Positions 21,166 through 33,816 of a stretch of 64,000 bases of DNA are shown piece by piece. A program made the position numbers and the translations under genes. This DNA comes from Synchiropus splendidus (lineage: Eukaryota > Chordata > Actinopteri > Syngnathiformes > Callionymidae). Position 1 is the stretch's first letter; every line of letters begins with the position of its first letter. The notes beneath the pieces are model-generated. The model did no database searches. It was not told the origin of the DNA and worked only from the letters and a program-made list of their open reading frames with translations. Location of the stretch: assembly GCF_027744825.2 (NCBI RefSeq), contig NC_071347.1, forward strand, positions 10,973,501 through 11,037,500. The letters run 5' to 3'.

Positions 21166-24080
21166 ACAAAAGATGAAATGGAGGTAGTGTTATTAACTTG
21201 TCTTAACTTATTTGTTTTTTTCCCAAAATGCTTCATGAGAGGAGATGCATCTGACGCCATTCTTGGAAAAAGGATTAAAAAAAAAATGTATTTATAGTGT
21301 GATAAAATGTTCCAATACAAGTGCAACATCAGGGACATTAAGGTAAGTGTTGTTAGTATTGATGTTGCACACAGAGCTTGGTTGATACTGACAAACAGAG
21401 CGCTCCATTTTACTGCTTTGGTTTGTCACAGAGTGCATGTGGCATTGATCAGCAAAGTCTTAATTGAACTCAAGGACTTCACACATTTGTGATTTTCTTT
21501 TAATTCAGGGCAGCTGTGGTCTCGATCAGAAAGGTCGGACCAAATCCAAATGCAGTACCTACCGAGGCAAGACGTGTGGGTCTTGAGATAGAGACTGATC
21601 TACTGCAACACTAGCAGGTGAATCTGTCACTTTCAAGCTGAAAAATGCAGCTTGTTGATTTGTGACTGGTGTGACGCAATGACCCCTGTCCTGAATGCTA
21701 TAAGAGCGAAAATGTTTTCATTTGAATTGTGAATGAAATGTTCAAAAACACACACACGCTTGGTACCACTGTCCTTCTGGGGACATTTCATTGCCATTAT
21801 GGCAAGCGTCGCACCCTAAACCCAACCATCCAAAACAAACTAAACCAGGCATGTTAACTAAACTCAAACCTGAATATACCTTTTACCAAATTGAAGGCTT
21901 GCCTTGTGAATGGGCCCACAAAGCACAATGTCCTCACAAGTATAGCTGCATCAGGTACACACACTCACATCATATTAATGTTGCATGTAGAGCCAATATG
22001 ACAATCGCAGGTGGATCTATGTTGTAAAAAAAAAGTCTGATGCATGTAGCATCAATGGCCATGTTAGTGCCAGATTTTTAAAACAAAGAATAAAAATATT
22101 CACCCAACATTTGCAGCTGCTGTCTTGACTGGTTCGAGGTATGGAGTTGATTCCGAGACCAAGCGCTGTTGGAGCCTTGCGTGCTACAACCCATGAACAA
22201 CTGGTCTTAAGTTTGACTCTGAAAACAGCCTTGATCCAAACTTCTGCTTGGGTTCCTGCTCATAAATGGTTTGTGGAGAGGGTGATGCATTTAACAGATG
22301 GGACAGTTTAACCATCATTTGGTTGGGAAAGGCATCATACTGTTTCTGGTTTGTGATGTGAGTCAGAGGAGGGTTGTCCTGAAGTCCATCCGGTGCCTCA
22401 CTGAGTGACACGTGTCTACAGTTTTGTCCAAACAAGGAGGTGCTGATGTGCCGTTTTGTGAAGTGCTTTCGCTAAACGAGAGGTTCTTCTGCTTTGACCC
22501 CTCACTCCATATCTCCATCCTCCTTTTAAGGGGCGAATGGAGACCGAGATGGGAGCCCGAGAGGGAGGTGGGTGGGGGGGGAAGGTGAACAAGGGGGCCA
22601 CTGCTCAGCCACAGTGACCGGGTGAAAAGGCAGTGCAGATGTAATTTGTCCTCAATGGCTGTTTGGGAAGAGTAATTGTGGTGACACTGGCGGGTCGATA
22701 GTATGGATTTTTTGTTTGGAGTGCCCTGTGTGTGTGGTGCTAAGGGGAGGCCAGGAAATATAACACTGCTGCTCAAATACAATAAAAATGGATCGAGGGT
22801 GTGGTGGTTGTTTGCAGAGCTGGTAGCCATCGCTTGGCTGTGGATGTCATACTGTAGCAGCTGTGGTTATCAAATACTCGCCGCCGTTCTGCCCTATTAA
22901 CACCAAACGCTCACGGCTTCTGAAAACGGGGTTTTCAGAAAGGTTCAGAAGCTGAAAGGAAACCATCATTTAAATCGCTGCTCACCGGCGACAATGAGAC
23001 TGTAGACATACAGAAAAACACGGGGAAGTAGAAAGAACTCTGACGCTCCTCTACAGAATGCAATTGCATTTAAATATGAGTACAACTGTAACAGTTAGGA
23101 GTTTATGGTTGAATCTGATGAATGGGACCATTATTTTGGATCTCCTCTCCAGAATACAAAACCGATCGATTATTAAACATAAAAATGAACAGCGACCTCT
23201 AACACCTGTGGTTATACAAAGAAGCAACCATCTAAGTATTTGGATTTATGGGAGGGAAACGATTTTAAATAATATATACATGATAAAATCTCTTTTTTTT
23301 TTTTCCCATCAGCGATTACATGTACAAGTTCCATAGTGCAGTGCAACATTTCAAGTTTTTGTTAGAGCATGTCTTTTAAGACTTAAATTTGTATTCCAAA
23401 CCTGCCCTGGAAGATGAGTATTTGCTTGTTTGTGCTCCCCATGAGAGGAATCCCATTTTTCCTCACCATCAAAGGATCAGACTGCGGCGTGCCGAGCCGC
23501 TCAGTTGAAGATCAGCCCACCGATTGGCTTCAATTTGCTTATATTAAACTAAAAATGAATCTGTGAAGGATAGTCAATGCAACGATGAGCATCAAACGAT
23601 ACAAGTTTACATCCTTACAAAGGCACCAAAGATGAATTCATTCCCTGACATCAGTGTGAAAACAGGAGGTTACTAGTTCAATGCAACAAATCCAAACAGA
23701 GATTTGGTTGTACGGGGAGAAAAAACCTTCAACAAGAATCTATTTGTCCAAGCGAACAACCCAAGCATTCTTTAGCGGCTTCTGACGTCGGTGTACTTAT
23801 ACACATGATGCACAGTGAGTTTTAAAGTGTCATATACAGTAATGCAGGGGAGCGGTACATAACTGCAAACTGAATTATGAGCTTTAACTGGAATTTGCTT
23901 TCACATCCTTGTTGTTGAACTACAATAGTATTTTGCACTGCATCAAGTAACTTCTACCACTTTGTTTATTTTTTTCTGGGGGAAGTCAAATACTCAAGCT
24001 ACAAATTATTTCGCCCAGTAACAAGACAAATAATTTGCCCGTAGAGGCAATGTTCAATCCTCACAATATGAGGATGAATA
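21166..24080. other. Intergenic sequence, no gene seen
   Basis: AT-rich to mixed unique sequence. The reverse-strand 155-codon frame at 22363-22830 has low-complexity Pro/Ser/His composition and no domain. A perfect inverted repeat at 22918-22940 is listed separately. Nothing else is supported. Confidence 0.55.
22918..22940. other. Perfect 10-bp inverted repeat with 3-base loop
   Basis: TTCTGAAAAC (22918-22927), GGG loop, GTTTTCAGAA (22931-22940). It is followed at once by AGGTTCAGAAGCTGAA, which repeats part of an arm. It is capable of a tight hairpin; function unknown. Confidence 0.85.
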
Positions 24081-27000
24081 TGTGTCTTAAGCGTTGATGT
24101 TTTCACCACTTAGATCTGTGTGAAATGCGTTTTCAGAGGCGCTGTGCTCAGACGCCACAGCAGACGGCACACAACCATGATGAGCCAGAAGACCTGATGA
24201 TAGCTGCCACCTTCTTCTCGTGCAGGTCGACAGGACGGTGAATAGATACAGTGATTTGCTCATGGGTGAAACCATGTTGTTCAGCTCATCAAACTACGTG
24301 GCCAACATGAACTTGGACTGCTGAGCGTAAATACTGGATGTTGGTGCATCGAGGAGTTGTGAGTTAGTGTCAACATTGAATTAGATCTACACTGTATAGA
24401 TCCACAGCATCAGTTACTGTTATTTGGTGTTAACCTAAGCGCGCCGTCATGAAAGCTACAATGTGCTGTTAAATGTAAAGGAAAATGTGGGACGTTTGAC
24501 AGAATGGGTGGGTCACCCTGACCGACCCTTGTTCCAGTGATTGCACAGTAGCGACAGGGGGTAAGGGAAGAGGCCTGAGGGGAGGCCAGTGGACGCGGCT
24601 CTGCTGTCCCAGTAAACTCTAAAATGATAAAGCAATGGTGTGTGAGCACCCGGAGTTTGGTCCACCCTTAGAAACTTAATGAGGGAGAAGAAAACGGGTT
24701 ATGACACAGTAGCTGGACATACACTCTCTGTCTGGTGGAGAGTGAAGGTCTTCCGACGGATGGGAGGTCAGAGATGTGTTGCGAAACACTTATAAAAGCC
24801 AGGGTTCCATGTTAAGACACCTTTGTGAGACAGAGAGGAGCTCAGGTGAAGTGGCTGTTTCCACATGCAAGCTACTTTTGCAACGTTTTAGAATGCTGTA
24901 TTGTAGAAGAGGTTTGAAAAGGAGCCATGATGTGAGGCAACTGGTCTTGATGAACACACTCTTGCTTACTTGTGGGACAGACCGGAAAAGTGTTTTGCAA
25001 ATTGTGTCGTAGCTTGGAAGCTCCATGTTGTTTCATTTAAGTGCATTTAAAGCAATGAACCCGTCAGATTTTGGACATGCCTTGAATGAGAGCCTTCATT
25101 GAGATGTTTCTTTTTTCATGGATGCTCATCTATCTGAGCTAATGTTTTGATTGAGGGGCCCCTTACCTGTCAGATAAATCCAACATAGAGAATGTTAAAT
25201 GAGATGAGACGCAGAACACCAGATAAAATACCATATTTTGTACCACTATGTAATAAAATCTATTAAAAACAAACAAAGCTTTTTTATTTCAGAATTTTTT
25301 TTATTACCAATCTCAACTCAAATTAGAAAATATATAACTGCACTCTTAAACAACAAAGCAGATGAAATGAAATAAATATACAACCAGAAAAGCACTCAGC
25401 TTCAGTCCTGTCCCCCACACTCACAAACACACTTTTTCCAAGTTATTTTGAAGACAGACCAACCAATGCTGTCGACCAAATAATGCTATAATCCACTCAG
25501 CACACTGAGGTCGAGTGGAGGAACGAATGTATTCCGCGATCATCCATGGAACTCTAACAAACCACCACTTTATTTGCTAAATTGAATAAAGTTACATAAT
25601 TTGGGTTTCAGATACCAGTTGATGGTACCAACCAGAAATTCATTATTTATGAACACATAATCATCCAGCCTTACTGAAGGTGTGATGATCCAAAATTCAG
25701 CAACACATTTTAGCACATTCAAAGTAAATGTACTTATTCAGACTTCCTTCTTAAAATCTGAATAATGAGAGATATCTCTTTTATGATTGTTTCATATTCA
25801 TAACTCATCTTCACAACAGGTTTGACGTCAAGGAAAAACTAACTGGGGATAAGTCAAAACATTCGTAATGTCCGTGTGGGAGGTCAAGCAGGTGTGTTCA
25901 GATGACATTAGAGGATTTTTAGACATTTGATGCCTTCAAACATGAATGGCAGCATCGCAGAAAACACGCTCATGAACTACAGTATTTTGCTGCTCTCATT
26001 AAAGTTCAGTCCACCAGCATCAACTAGGCCAACAAAGGCGGGATTTCTCTGCGCTGAAACTCACTTCACCAAGTCGTCAGCGACGTGTGCCCTACTTTCC
26101 TCTCACGTGTCACCATCATAAACTGTTCCCTTCATCATCCTGATCTGATCTGCTCACACTGATAATAAACAGTGTTATAATGGGAGGCTTCTGGGCCGCA
26201 CCAGACCCACCTCGTCGGACACATCCAGCTGTCACCCCTGTCAGCTCACATCAGCTCCTGTTTGCCTCCAAAGCCGTGCTCTTTGGGTAAAACCATTAAC
26301 AGAATCCAGAGACACAAACAGGAGCACATTTTGACACTCAACTGCCACCCTGACGTAAGCGGGCGCGACACCTGACGTGGGGAAAAGGTCACACGATTCG
26401 TCAAAGAGACAGGGGTGCTTCAGACACAGGACATGAGGACTCAAAAATGGACGCCTCCCAACAGTGTTGATGGACACATGGCTGAAGCATGGCCTTCTGG
26501 GAGCGGTGGGAGGAGTGGGTGTCCTGCCGGGAACTGTCCCTTCCTGTTCCTCCGAACTACTGACGTGTGGTGTCCTCGCGGATCGCACATGACGAAGCTC
26601 ACGCTAAGTAGGCAAATCAGATACGGGGACGGTTTTAATGAGAACCGACGTGGACGCTGTCAGTGGCGCAAAAAAAAATGAATACAATGCCACAGAAAAT
26701 TGAACCAGCACTTTTGTAAATTCTATTATACAAGTTTCAAAAAACCAACACTCCAACACTTGTATTGAGATTAAAATGAAGGACGTAAATCAACAATATG
26801 GAGACAAATATGAGGAACTATACACCATAAAAATTATGATCATGAGAGAGGGGTCACACTTGAAAAGACAATCCTAGTAAGAAGACATTAATTCAACTGA
26901 CAATGCAGGAATCAGTTCATAAATCAACAGATTTAATCTTTGGCAGAGCAACGTTTTGCATTTCAAGGCAACCGTATACATGTCAGGCCACTGAAAAATG

Positions 27001-28113
27001 ATTGCTGAGCCTTCTCTGATACATTTGATTCAACCTTTTCAGATCAAAAATAAGTTTGCCTTCACGTTGTCTTGCATCTAAACTGCGTGGGTAGAAGTTT
27101 ATAATTAAAATACAATTACAATTTACAGTTATTTTAGACTCAGAAAATTAATATGTCAAAATCAAACATGTGGACGAAGAAGTGACCCACAGAAAGTCAC
27201 TGATGTGGATGGTGGTTGCAGAGACTCTGTTGTGCAAATGAGATATTCAGCACTGAGCGAAGATCTAGTCCTCTCAAGGCTGTGTACTGTTTCATAGCTG
27301 TTGGCACGAAGGACTATCAGAGTTATGTTAAACCTCCACCAAAAACCGTCTCAGTCTGTGCTCCTTCTACACCTCCAAGATCAAATGTGTGAGTCGCTAA
27401 TCTTCCCCACATCAAACAGGTTTAGAAAGCTGGTAAACAAGGCTAATCTAAAACTGTTCTCAAGGCTAATTCCTTCAATCTGGTGCTAGTTATTGTCACT
27501 AGATTAGTGCTGCATCATTCTCTCGTCACAATAAGTTCTGACCCCGTTTGACCCGACTGGATAAAGGAGTGCGGGCACTTTGAAGTGTCAGTCCGATTCG
27601 CGAAGAAGGAATTGAAGTTTGAACATTAACTTTGAGATGAAATTGTTTTTTCTCAGTTTACCAAAGCACATTAATACACAACTAAGATGTTCACTTTTTT
27701 AAGCAATTACTACAATTGTAGTTTGTTTGTATTTTTTTGTCCTCTGTGAAGGTTGACAGATGACAACTGGCATCATTAGCAACTGATAACGTGAGGGTTT
27801 CACCTTCAGCTGTGGGTAACTGGGTCAGCAGGAGGCCTCTGCTACAGCTCCCTGGGATGACTGAGTCAGAGGTTCAGACACGCTCCTACGTCTCGGTCTC
27901 TTTCAGACTATCAAACAACAGATGTTTATCTAGGTGCCCATGGATGTGAAGAGCTATCTTACGGCTGGGCGTGTGAATGGAGGGATCAGAGGATGAGTAA
28001 TGCCCTTATGAAATAAGGATTGTGGACACAAAAGAGCACAAACGTCCTGTCAAGCTGAAAGGAAATGTATTAGTGGATGTATTCAAATATTATATATGGC
28101 ATTTTCTATGATA
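24081..28113. other. Intergenic sequence, no gene seen
   Basis: No gene, RNA or clear transposon is recognised. Frames on either strand are short and lack features. A 26150-26600 stretch is GC-richer, and overlapping frames at 26241-26681 on opposite strands have no domain. Confidence 0.55.
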
Positions 28114-28115
28114 TA

Positions 28116-28356
28116 CAAGTAACATCCGACCTGCTCGACTTACGTCCACCCGTACTTACGATCATGACCCGTACTCACGTAGCAGGCCGGCATCACGTAC
28201 CAGCATCTCACTCTCACACAGCGATCGACCACTACAGTAGCTATATCTAGTACCTATAACTCTTGCATCGGCTATTTTGAATGGCATTCCACTTACGTCC
28301 AATATGACGTACGGTTGGTCGGAACTGAATCCCGGTCGTAAGTCGGATGTTACTTG
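28116..28356. mobile_element. Palindromic MITE with TA target sites (Tc1/mariner-Tigger-like)
   Basis: This 241-bp element has ends CAAGTAACATCCGAC and GTCGGATGTTACTTG, perfect 15-bp inverted repeats, flanked by TA at 28114-28115 and 28357-28358. The interior carries repeated ACTTACG and ACTTACGTCCA motifs in both orientations, the character of pogo/Tigger-type short elements. A TA target and the absence of a transposase frame fit a Tc1/mariner-superfamily MITE. Confidence 0.85.
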
Positions 28357-28358
28357 TA

Positions 28359-29798
28359 CAAACAAACATTTATCAAGTGAAAGTTGGTGAAACCCAAGTG
28401 AGGGGAAAATGGCCGGCTCCAGGACGACTTACAACATATGATCCACAGGCTGCTGGCCTGGTGCCAGCAGGCTTCAGCCGCCCATGCGGCCTTGAATAAT
28501 TTCTAAATTGGAGTTCCATAGATAAGTCTGAATACGGTGAGTGTAACATCAGGCAGTCACTGACTTTGCTTTGGAGAGAGCTAATTCAGGAGAGCAGTGG
28601 GAGCAGAGTGCCAGGGGCCGCACTGCCACGCAGAGCTCTGCTCTAAAGAGCAAGCGAGGGAGGAGAGGAGGAGAGGGTGAAGGATAGATAGAGAATCCCT
28701 GGGGCCCCATTAGAGGCACTTCTGAGAGCTGGTGACATCTGACTGGATCAGTGTTGTTCAGTCAGAGTCTCTCCTCTTATCCACTCCTCTACTGGAGTCA
28801 ATAAACACATCACCTACGCACAAACACTTAACACACACAGATAGTGAGCCTGCGGGGTGAACAGCAGATTAGTCCATTTAGAAAAGGCCTTGATTTGTTT
28901 CACCTTAAGGGTTCACAGGACTCGATGACATCTTGTGTGCAAGTGCTGCAGTACACATGCAGCCAGCTTGGTTTATTTCAACGGGTTTCTGACCTTTGTG
29001 GTTTAAACAAAGTACAGATTATGATCTAATTTGTTGCCAAGAAATATTGATGAGTTCTTTCTTTTTCCTTAATGTTTCTGTCGCAGAGGTTATGCTCTTG
29101 GTGGGTTCCTGAATGGAAGAGTTTGATCCGGTTCCAGCAGGTAAATTGCATCTTATAGAAATGGCTCTGTGTGTTGCTGGCACATCCGCAACCGTGGTTA
29201 GTGATAGAGTGGCTGAATGTGCTCCTGGTGAAATAAGTCTGGGCTTTATAAACCAGAGTAGAGTAAAAGGTAAAAGTCCGGTAAAATGGACACCACTGAA
29301 TTTAGGCATGGTAATCTCCAACATTCATGACCCTCATGGCAATGTGTTGGGGAGAAGCCCCTCGGACTCTGGCTCACGATGTATTACCTCAAAGCATAAA
29401 CCGTTTCTCCCCACCCGAACCCTTTTGTTTTGGAGTTCTCGGAACAACTTGAAGAAAAACCGACCAAACACTGATGACAGAGCGGTGGCTGCGATCGGGG
29501 TGCAACTTTGAAAGTCAAGCGATCCTTTATCCATCCCTCCACTGACCTTTCTGCTAGGCTGCCCTGTATTCACTGGCTGTCAGTGCAAGTTTGTCAGGAG
29601 CCATCCGTCTCTGTCCACCTCCACCCCTCTCTCCAAATCCCAGCCGACCCATTAGCTGATAGGAACCGGGGAGCGGCAGGAAGGCCGGCCTATGGGGGCC
29701 TCCCTCCCTCACTCATTCCCTCCTCTCTCCTCCCCTTCACGCTGGTATCCACATAGCACACCACTCATCCAGGTACCCCCCAGAGGCAGCGATAGCAG

Positions 29799-29800
<2 letters not shown>
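28359..29800. other. Intergenic sequence, no gene seen
   Basis: Mixed unique sequence. A + strand 132-codon frame at 29113-29511 and a reverse frame at 29019-29324 overlap, have no domain and no splice or codon-bias support. 29520-29760 is pyrimidine-rich. Confidence 0.5.

Positions 29801-29854
<54 letters not shown>
29801..29854. repeat. (TA)n microsatellite
   Basis: A pure run of 27 TA units (54 bp). Poly-Ile/Tyr frames on both strands here are artefacts. Confidence 0.97.
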
Positions 29855-29857
<3 letters not shown>

Positions 29858-32437
29858 CGTATATGGAGAGAAAGAGGGTGTAAAAACATCAACACAGCAC
29901 TACCTTCTGATCTGAGGCCTTTGGGACCAGAGCTGAAGCTGATAGCCGTGGGGACAGAGGGAGAGCTCGGGGCGTCATCGCAGGGTAACACTGCTGGCTC
30001 TCTGATCATTTCAGGTCTCAAAAACAAGACACGAATGGAAGGACGGGTCACTGATTATTAGGATTTATAGGCCTCCCATGTTTGTCCGGTTTCAGCCAGG
30101 TCTAGTTTAAATGACGGGGGAAAAGATGGGCATCAAATTTTAATTTTTAACATCAGAACATATGCAGTATGATAATAACAGTTGGTCAACTTGGGAATTG
30201 TTATTTTGTGACACTTAACAGAATGGAATGGAATGGAATTTGGCTCTGAAAGTGGCTTATATATGTACCTTATAAAAACCTTTAAAAAAAAAGGCATGAG
30301 TTTCCGTAACTGAGGAGAATATGGTCATGAATACGGAATCACATGTTTCACAAACCATTCTCAAGGTCGGCAAAGGTGAAGCAAACACTTGAAAATCTCA
30401 CATCAGATGTGTCGAACTTTATCGCAGAGAGGGTTGAATAAAACCCAGATTATATTTCATATTCATCATTAATTTACGTTGTGTATGTCACAAGCCTTGT
30501 TTAAGTATATCGATGTCTGTGTCATGCTGGCCTTCTGCATCACGATAAATTAATAAATGAAATTGAAATCAGAATTGAGTTCATTCTTGTGTTTAGATTG
30601 ACCATTCTAATCAGAACGCCTCATCTAGATGAAAATACTTCTTATAAACACATGCAAAATTATGTTGGGATCGTGGGAATATGATGGTTGATCGGGTCAG
30701 CATCCTTGAGCTCACCTGATCCAATCGTCTCGCCGTGTCATGTCTTATTTTTGCCACACGGCACATGTCTACCCCACACAACATGAGCAGGGAGTTAATT
30801 CTAAACAAACATGAACCACCGTCTCAGCATCGAAGCAGCATGCCGAGCTGCCTGCAACAACTGCGCACGCTCTGCCAACAATAGCACTCCTAACAGCAGA
30901 GCAGTGTTTAGATCAAAATAACGCAAGACAAATGTATAAAAAATGATACTGACATGAATAGACGGAATAATATTTTTAGCTCATAGTGTTGCAAAGGTAA
31001 TGGATGCCAGTTTGTTTAGAATCCTTTTACCCTCAGCTTTGCAGTCTTGATACAAACATCTTAATCTGTATTATTTGGAGTCATAAAAACAGGGAAGATT
31101 TCATCTCCAATCAGAATACATTCATTCCGATTGAGGAAAAAGTGTCCTTGTAGTTGGAAAAACTTGTGGTGCCAATTCATTCATTTAAATATGAGTCATA
31201 AGGAGCTATAAAACCCGAGTTTTTGAAGTTTCACTGTTGACTCAGACTTGTTTCTTGTGATCCAATTGACTGAGAAATGATGAATCGCAGGAAATCCCCC
31301 AGTGACAATGTACTCTCTATATGCCGTCCTTCATCTGCCCCAGATCTCCTCTCAGTATTGACTCCAAAAATGCTCTGTACAGAAGACCTTTCAATCTAAT
31401 AAGAGAACATGCCCCAGCATCTAACGTGGAGGAACCAGAAGGACCGCAGTGAAGGGTCTCTGATCTTCATGCTGCCATAGTTCAGGTCCTCGTATATGAT
31501 CGTGGGGTCAGTGCCGGTCCTCGAGATTAGTGAGGCGGAGCGTAGACAAGCAGGACTTGATGATGGAGGAGCCGCTGTGATGAAGAGAAAGTAAGTGAGA
31601 GTTTGGGAAAAGTGATGCAATTGTGGGTGATGGCGGGAGAGATGGATAGCTGTAGCGATGGAGGAGGAGTTGCAAGGTGGAAGAAGGAGAAATAGACAGT
31701 GAGAGAAGGAGGGCGAGGAGGCAGTAACATGTGATTAATGGACGGGTGCTGGTGGGGAGGTTGAAGCAGACTGGGAGAGAGCAGAGTGACAGTAATAAAG
31801 TGAACCTGCCTCCCATTCATCTCCCTCAACCCATCTCCCGTCTGACTGCCGGGGCTTTACACTCTGACTAATGCCACGCTCTGCATACGGGCACCAGCAT
31901 CAGTGCCACACGCGGCTGGCGGCTGCTCCATACAGCCGAGTAAATGAAAACACGCCTCCACTCGGCCTCCCATCATTGCTTTACAGCCCATCTCAGCTCA
32001 ATCACTCACTGGAGAAGATGGCTGTCTGCGCGATCAACACTACCTCATCGTCTTTTATGGCTTTTAAATCATATCTGCTGGATAAAAAAATGCAATTGTG
32101 GCTTTTTACAACAGGTCAAACACTGTGCCAAACGTGCACATGACCAGCAGGGAGCTCACACCTTTCGTCAGGGGTGGCCGGTCAATGGAGGGTGGTGGAA
32201 CAACAAAGGAGAGCGGCCGGAGGTCTGGCATGAGTTCGCTATTTAAAAAAAAAAAAAGTTACATTTAAAGTTTTTGTTGTTTTGTTCTCTATGTGTTCCT
32301 GCACAGATTCCCATTTTCATAATTTTGTGTGACCTATAAGTTACTATAAATAATAATAATTAAAAAAATCCATTACGGACAAAGTATATACATGTATTTA
32401 TATACATGTATTTATAATGAAGTATTTATTCAGGATA

Positions 32438-32468
<31 letters not shown>

Positions 32469-33180
32469 GATACAATTAGATAATCCCGGATATAATTAAA
32501 AAAAATTCTATGTCTTGTAAGTGTCATAAAATGATCAAATATTAAAAAATAAATCTAACATTCAAGAGCGGAAAACTTAATAATATACAAATGTACATAT
32601 TGAAAAGAACAAAGTTAATAGGCCTTTAAAAGCTCGTGATTTCAAGCAGAATTATAAGTGACCCTAAATCATAGTATAATAGTAAACGTTGACATGAATC
32701 ATACATTTTTTTCTACCTATTTATTTATTTATTGTTAATATATTATAGATATTTATTCAGATATTTTCTTGTGTTGTTTTAGAGCTCGCATTCTGTGTGT
32801 TTTTTTTGTGTAGCTTTGTGTTTTTATGTATGCAGATGCTGTGTTCGATTACCTGCTGTATATATAGATCTGTTTTATTGAACATTCTGTTTTGTTACTT
32901 TACTAATAAGCATTTTGTTCCCGCTCCTCCATTCATACTTTTTAGCGGATATATTCATGAATTTTATTTGATTAATTTTAATATAAATAAAGTCACTTAT
33001 CTATTGAATAAAAGGAGGGCCATAATTTGGAAGTAAAGTTTTGTTTTTTACTTGTTTTAGTAATATTCCATGCATATCCAGCTGATAAAATTCACTTCTT
33101 AGGAAATGTTTTCATTTTAAATGTTCATTGAAATTATTAAAGTCACGGAAACCTTTGAACAGCGTTTTAAACTTGTTTCC
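29855..33180. other. Intergenic sequence, no gene seen
   Basis: AT-rich unique sequence. A short GGAAT triplet repeat lies near 30220-30240, a 14-base direct repeat (TATTTATATACATG-type) at about 32387-32416, and an (AAT)n run at 32437-32469. 31400-31830 is purine-rich on the + strand, giving low-complexity reverse frames. No gene is supported. Confidence 0.55.
32437..32469 (+). repeat. (AAT)n microsatellite
   Basis: About eleven AAT/ATA units in an AT-rich region. Confidence 0.92.
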
Positions 33181-33632
33181 CCCTCATGAGGTAAATCCGC
33201 TCTGACTTGACGTCTTAGCTTTAGCGCTGCAGTGTTTGATCACGTCAGGACAAGCTAAACAGTGCTGTTGGACGACCTCTCCTGTGGCCCCTGTAATGTG
33301 ACTCCAAAAGCAGCCTCATTAGCCGGAGCTGAAATGTTGGAGGTCAAGCTTCTACACTGACTCTCCAACGGGGGAAACCCAAGCCTGGGTAATAAGGTCA
33401 CATTATGGCGTTCACCACCACTCATAACCACCTGGAATCATAACAAAGTCAGCACGTCTCACCGCGGCGCTGGTGCTGCTGAATCCTCACCCGTCTGGGA
33501 TGGTGTGCTGCGCTTCAAGTGACCCTCTGGTGACCTTGCTTGAGAGCCGGCATCGTGGCACGGTGCCTCCGAGGTTATTACAGTCACTTCTTGTCGGGGA
33601 GTTGATGTTGAAATTACCTGCAGATGAGCGCC

Positions 33633-33816
33633 CATTCATCCCGCAGTCTACTTCCAGCAGTCCATCACAGATCTGATGCCTCCAGCGAGAATGAAACTCA
33701 ATTGGCTTAAATGACGTGATTAAAGACCCTGGCTGTTATTTCAATCATTAGCCGCTTTAATTGCTCGGAGGTAGCGTGAAACACATAACTAATTGATAAA
33801 AAGTAACAGTAAAAGT
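33633..33816. promoter_or_regulatory. Candidate duplicated enhancer, copy A
   Basis: About 184 bp aligns collinearly with 35914-36102 in the same orientation. Shared blocks in order are CATTCATC..C.CAGTC, GCCTCCAGC, GCTTAAATGAC, AAGACCCT, TGTTATTTCAATC, TAATTGCTC, CTAATTGATA and AGTAA.AGTAAAA. Spacing between blocks is nearly constant while intervening bases differ, the pattern of constraint on binding sites. TAATTG and CTAATTGATA are homeodomain-type cores. No reading frame is preserved between copies, so protein coding is unlikely. Function and target gene are unknown; the cadherin at the window start is one candidate but 29 kb away. Confidence 0.6.

Noticed and set aside
22363..22830. 155-codon reverse frame
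   Set aside because: Low-complexity Pro/Ser/His composition with no recognised domain or splice context.
29113..29511. 132-codon + frame with an overlapping reverse frame
   Set aside because: Neither strand shows domains; mutually overlapping frames of this size are expected by chance in 64 kb.
31508..31829. Two overlapping reverse frames of about 100 codons
   Set aside because: Ser/Leu/Pro-rich translation of a purine-rich tract; no domain.
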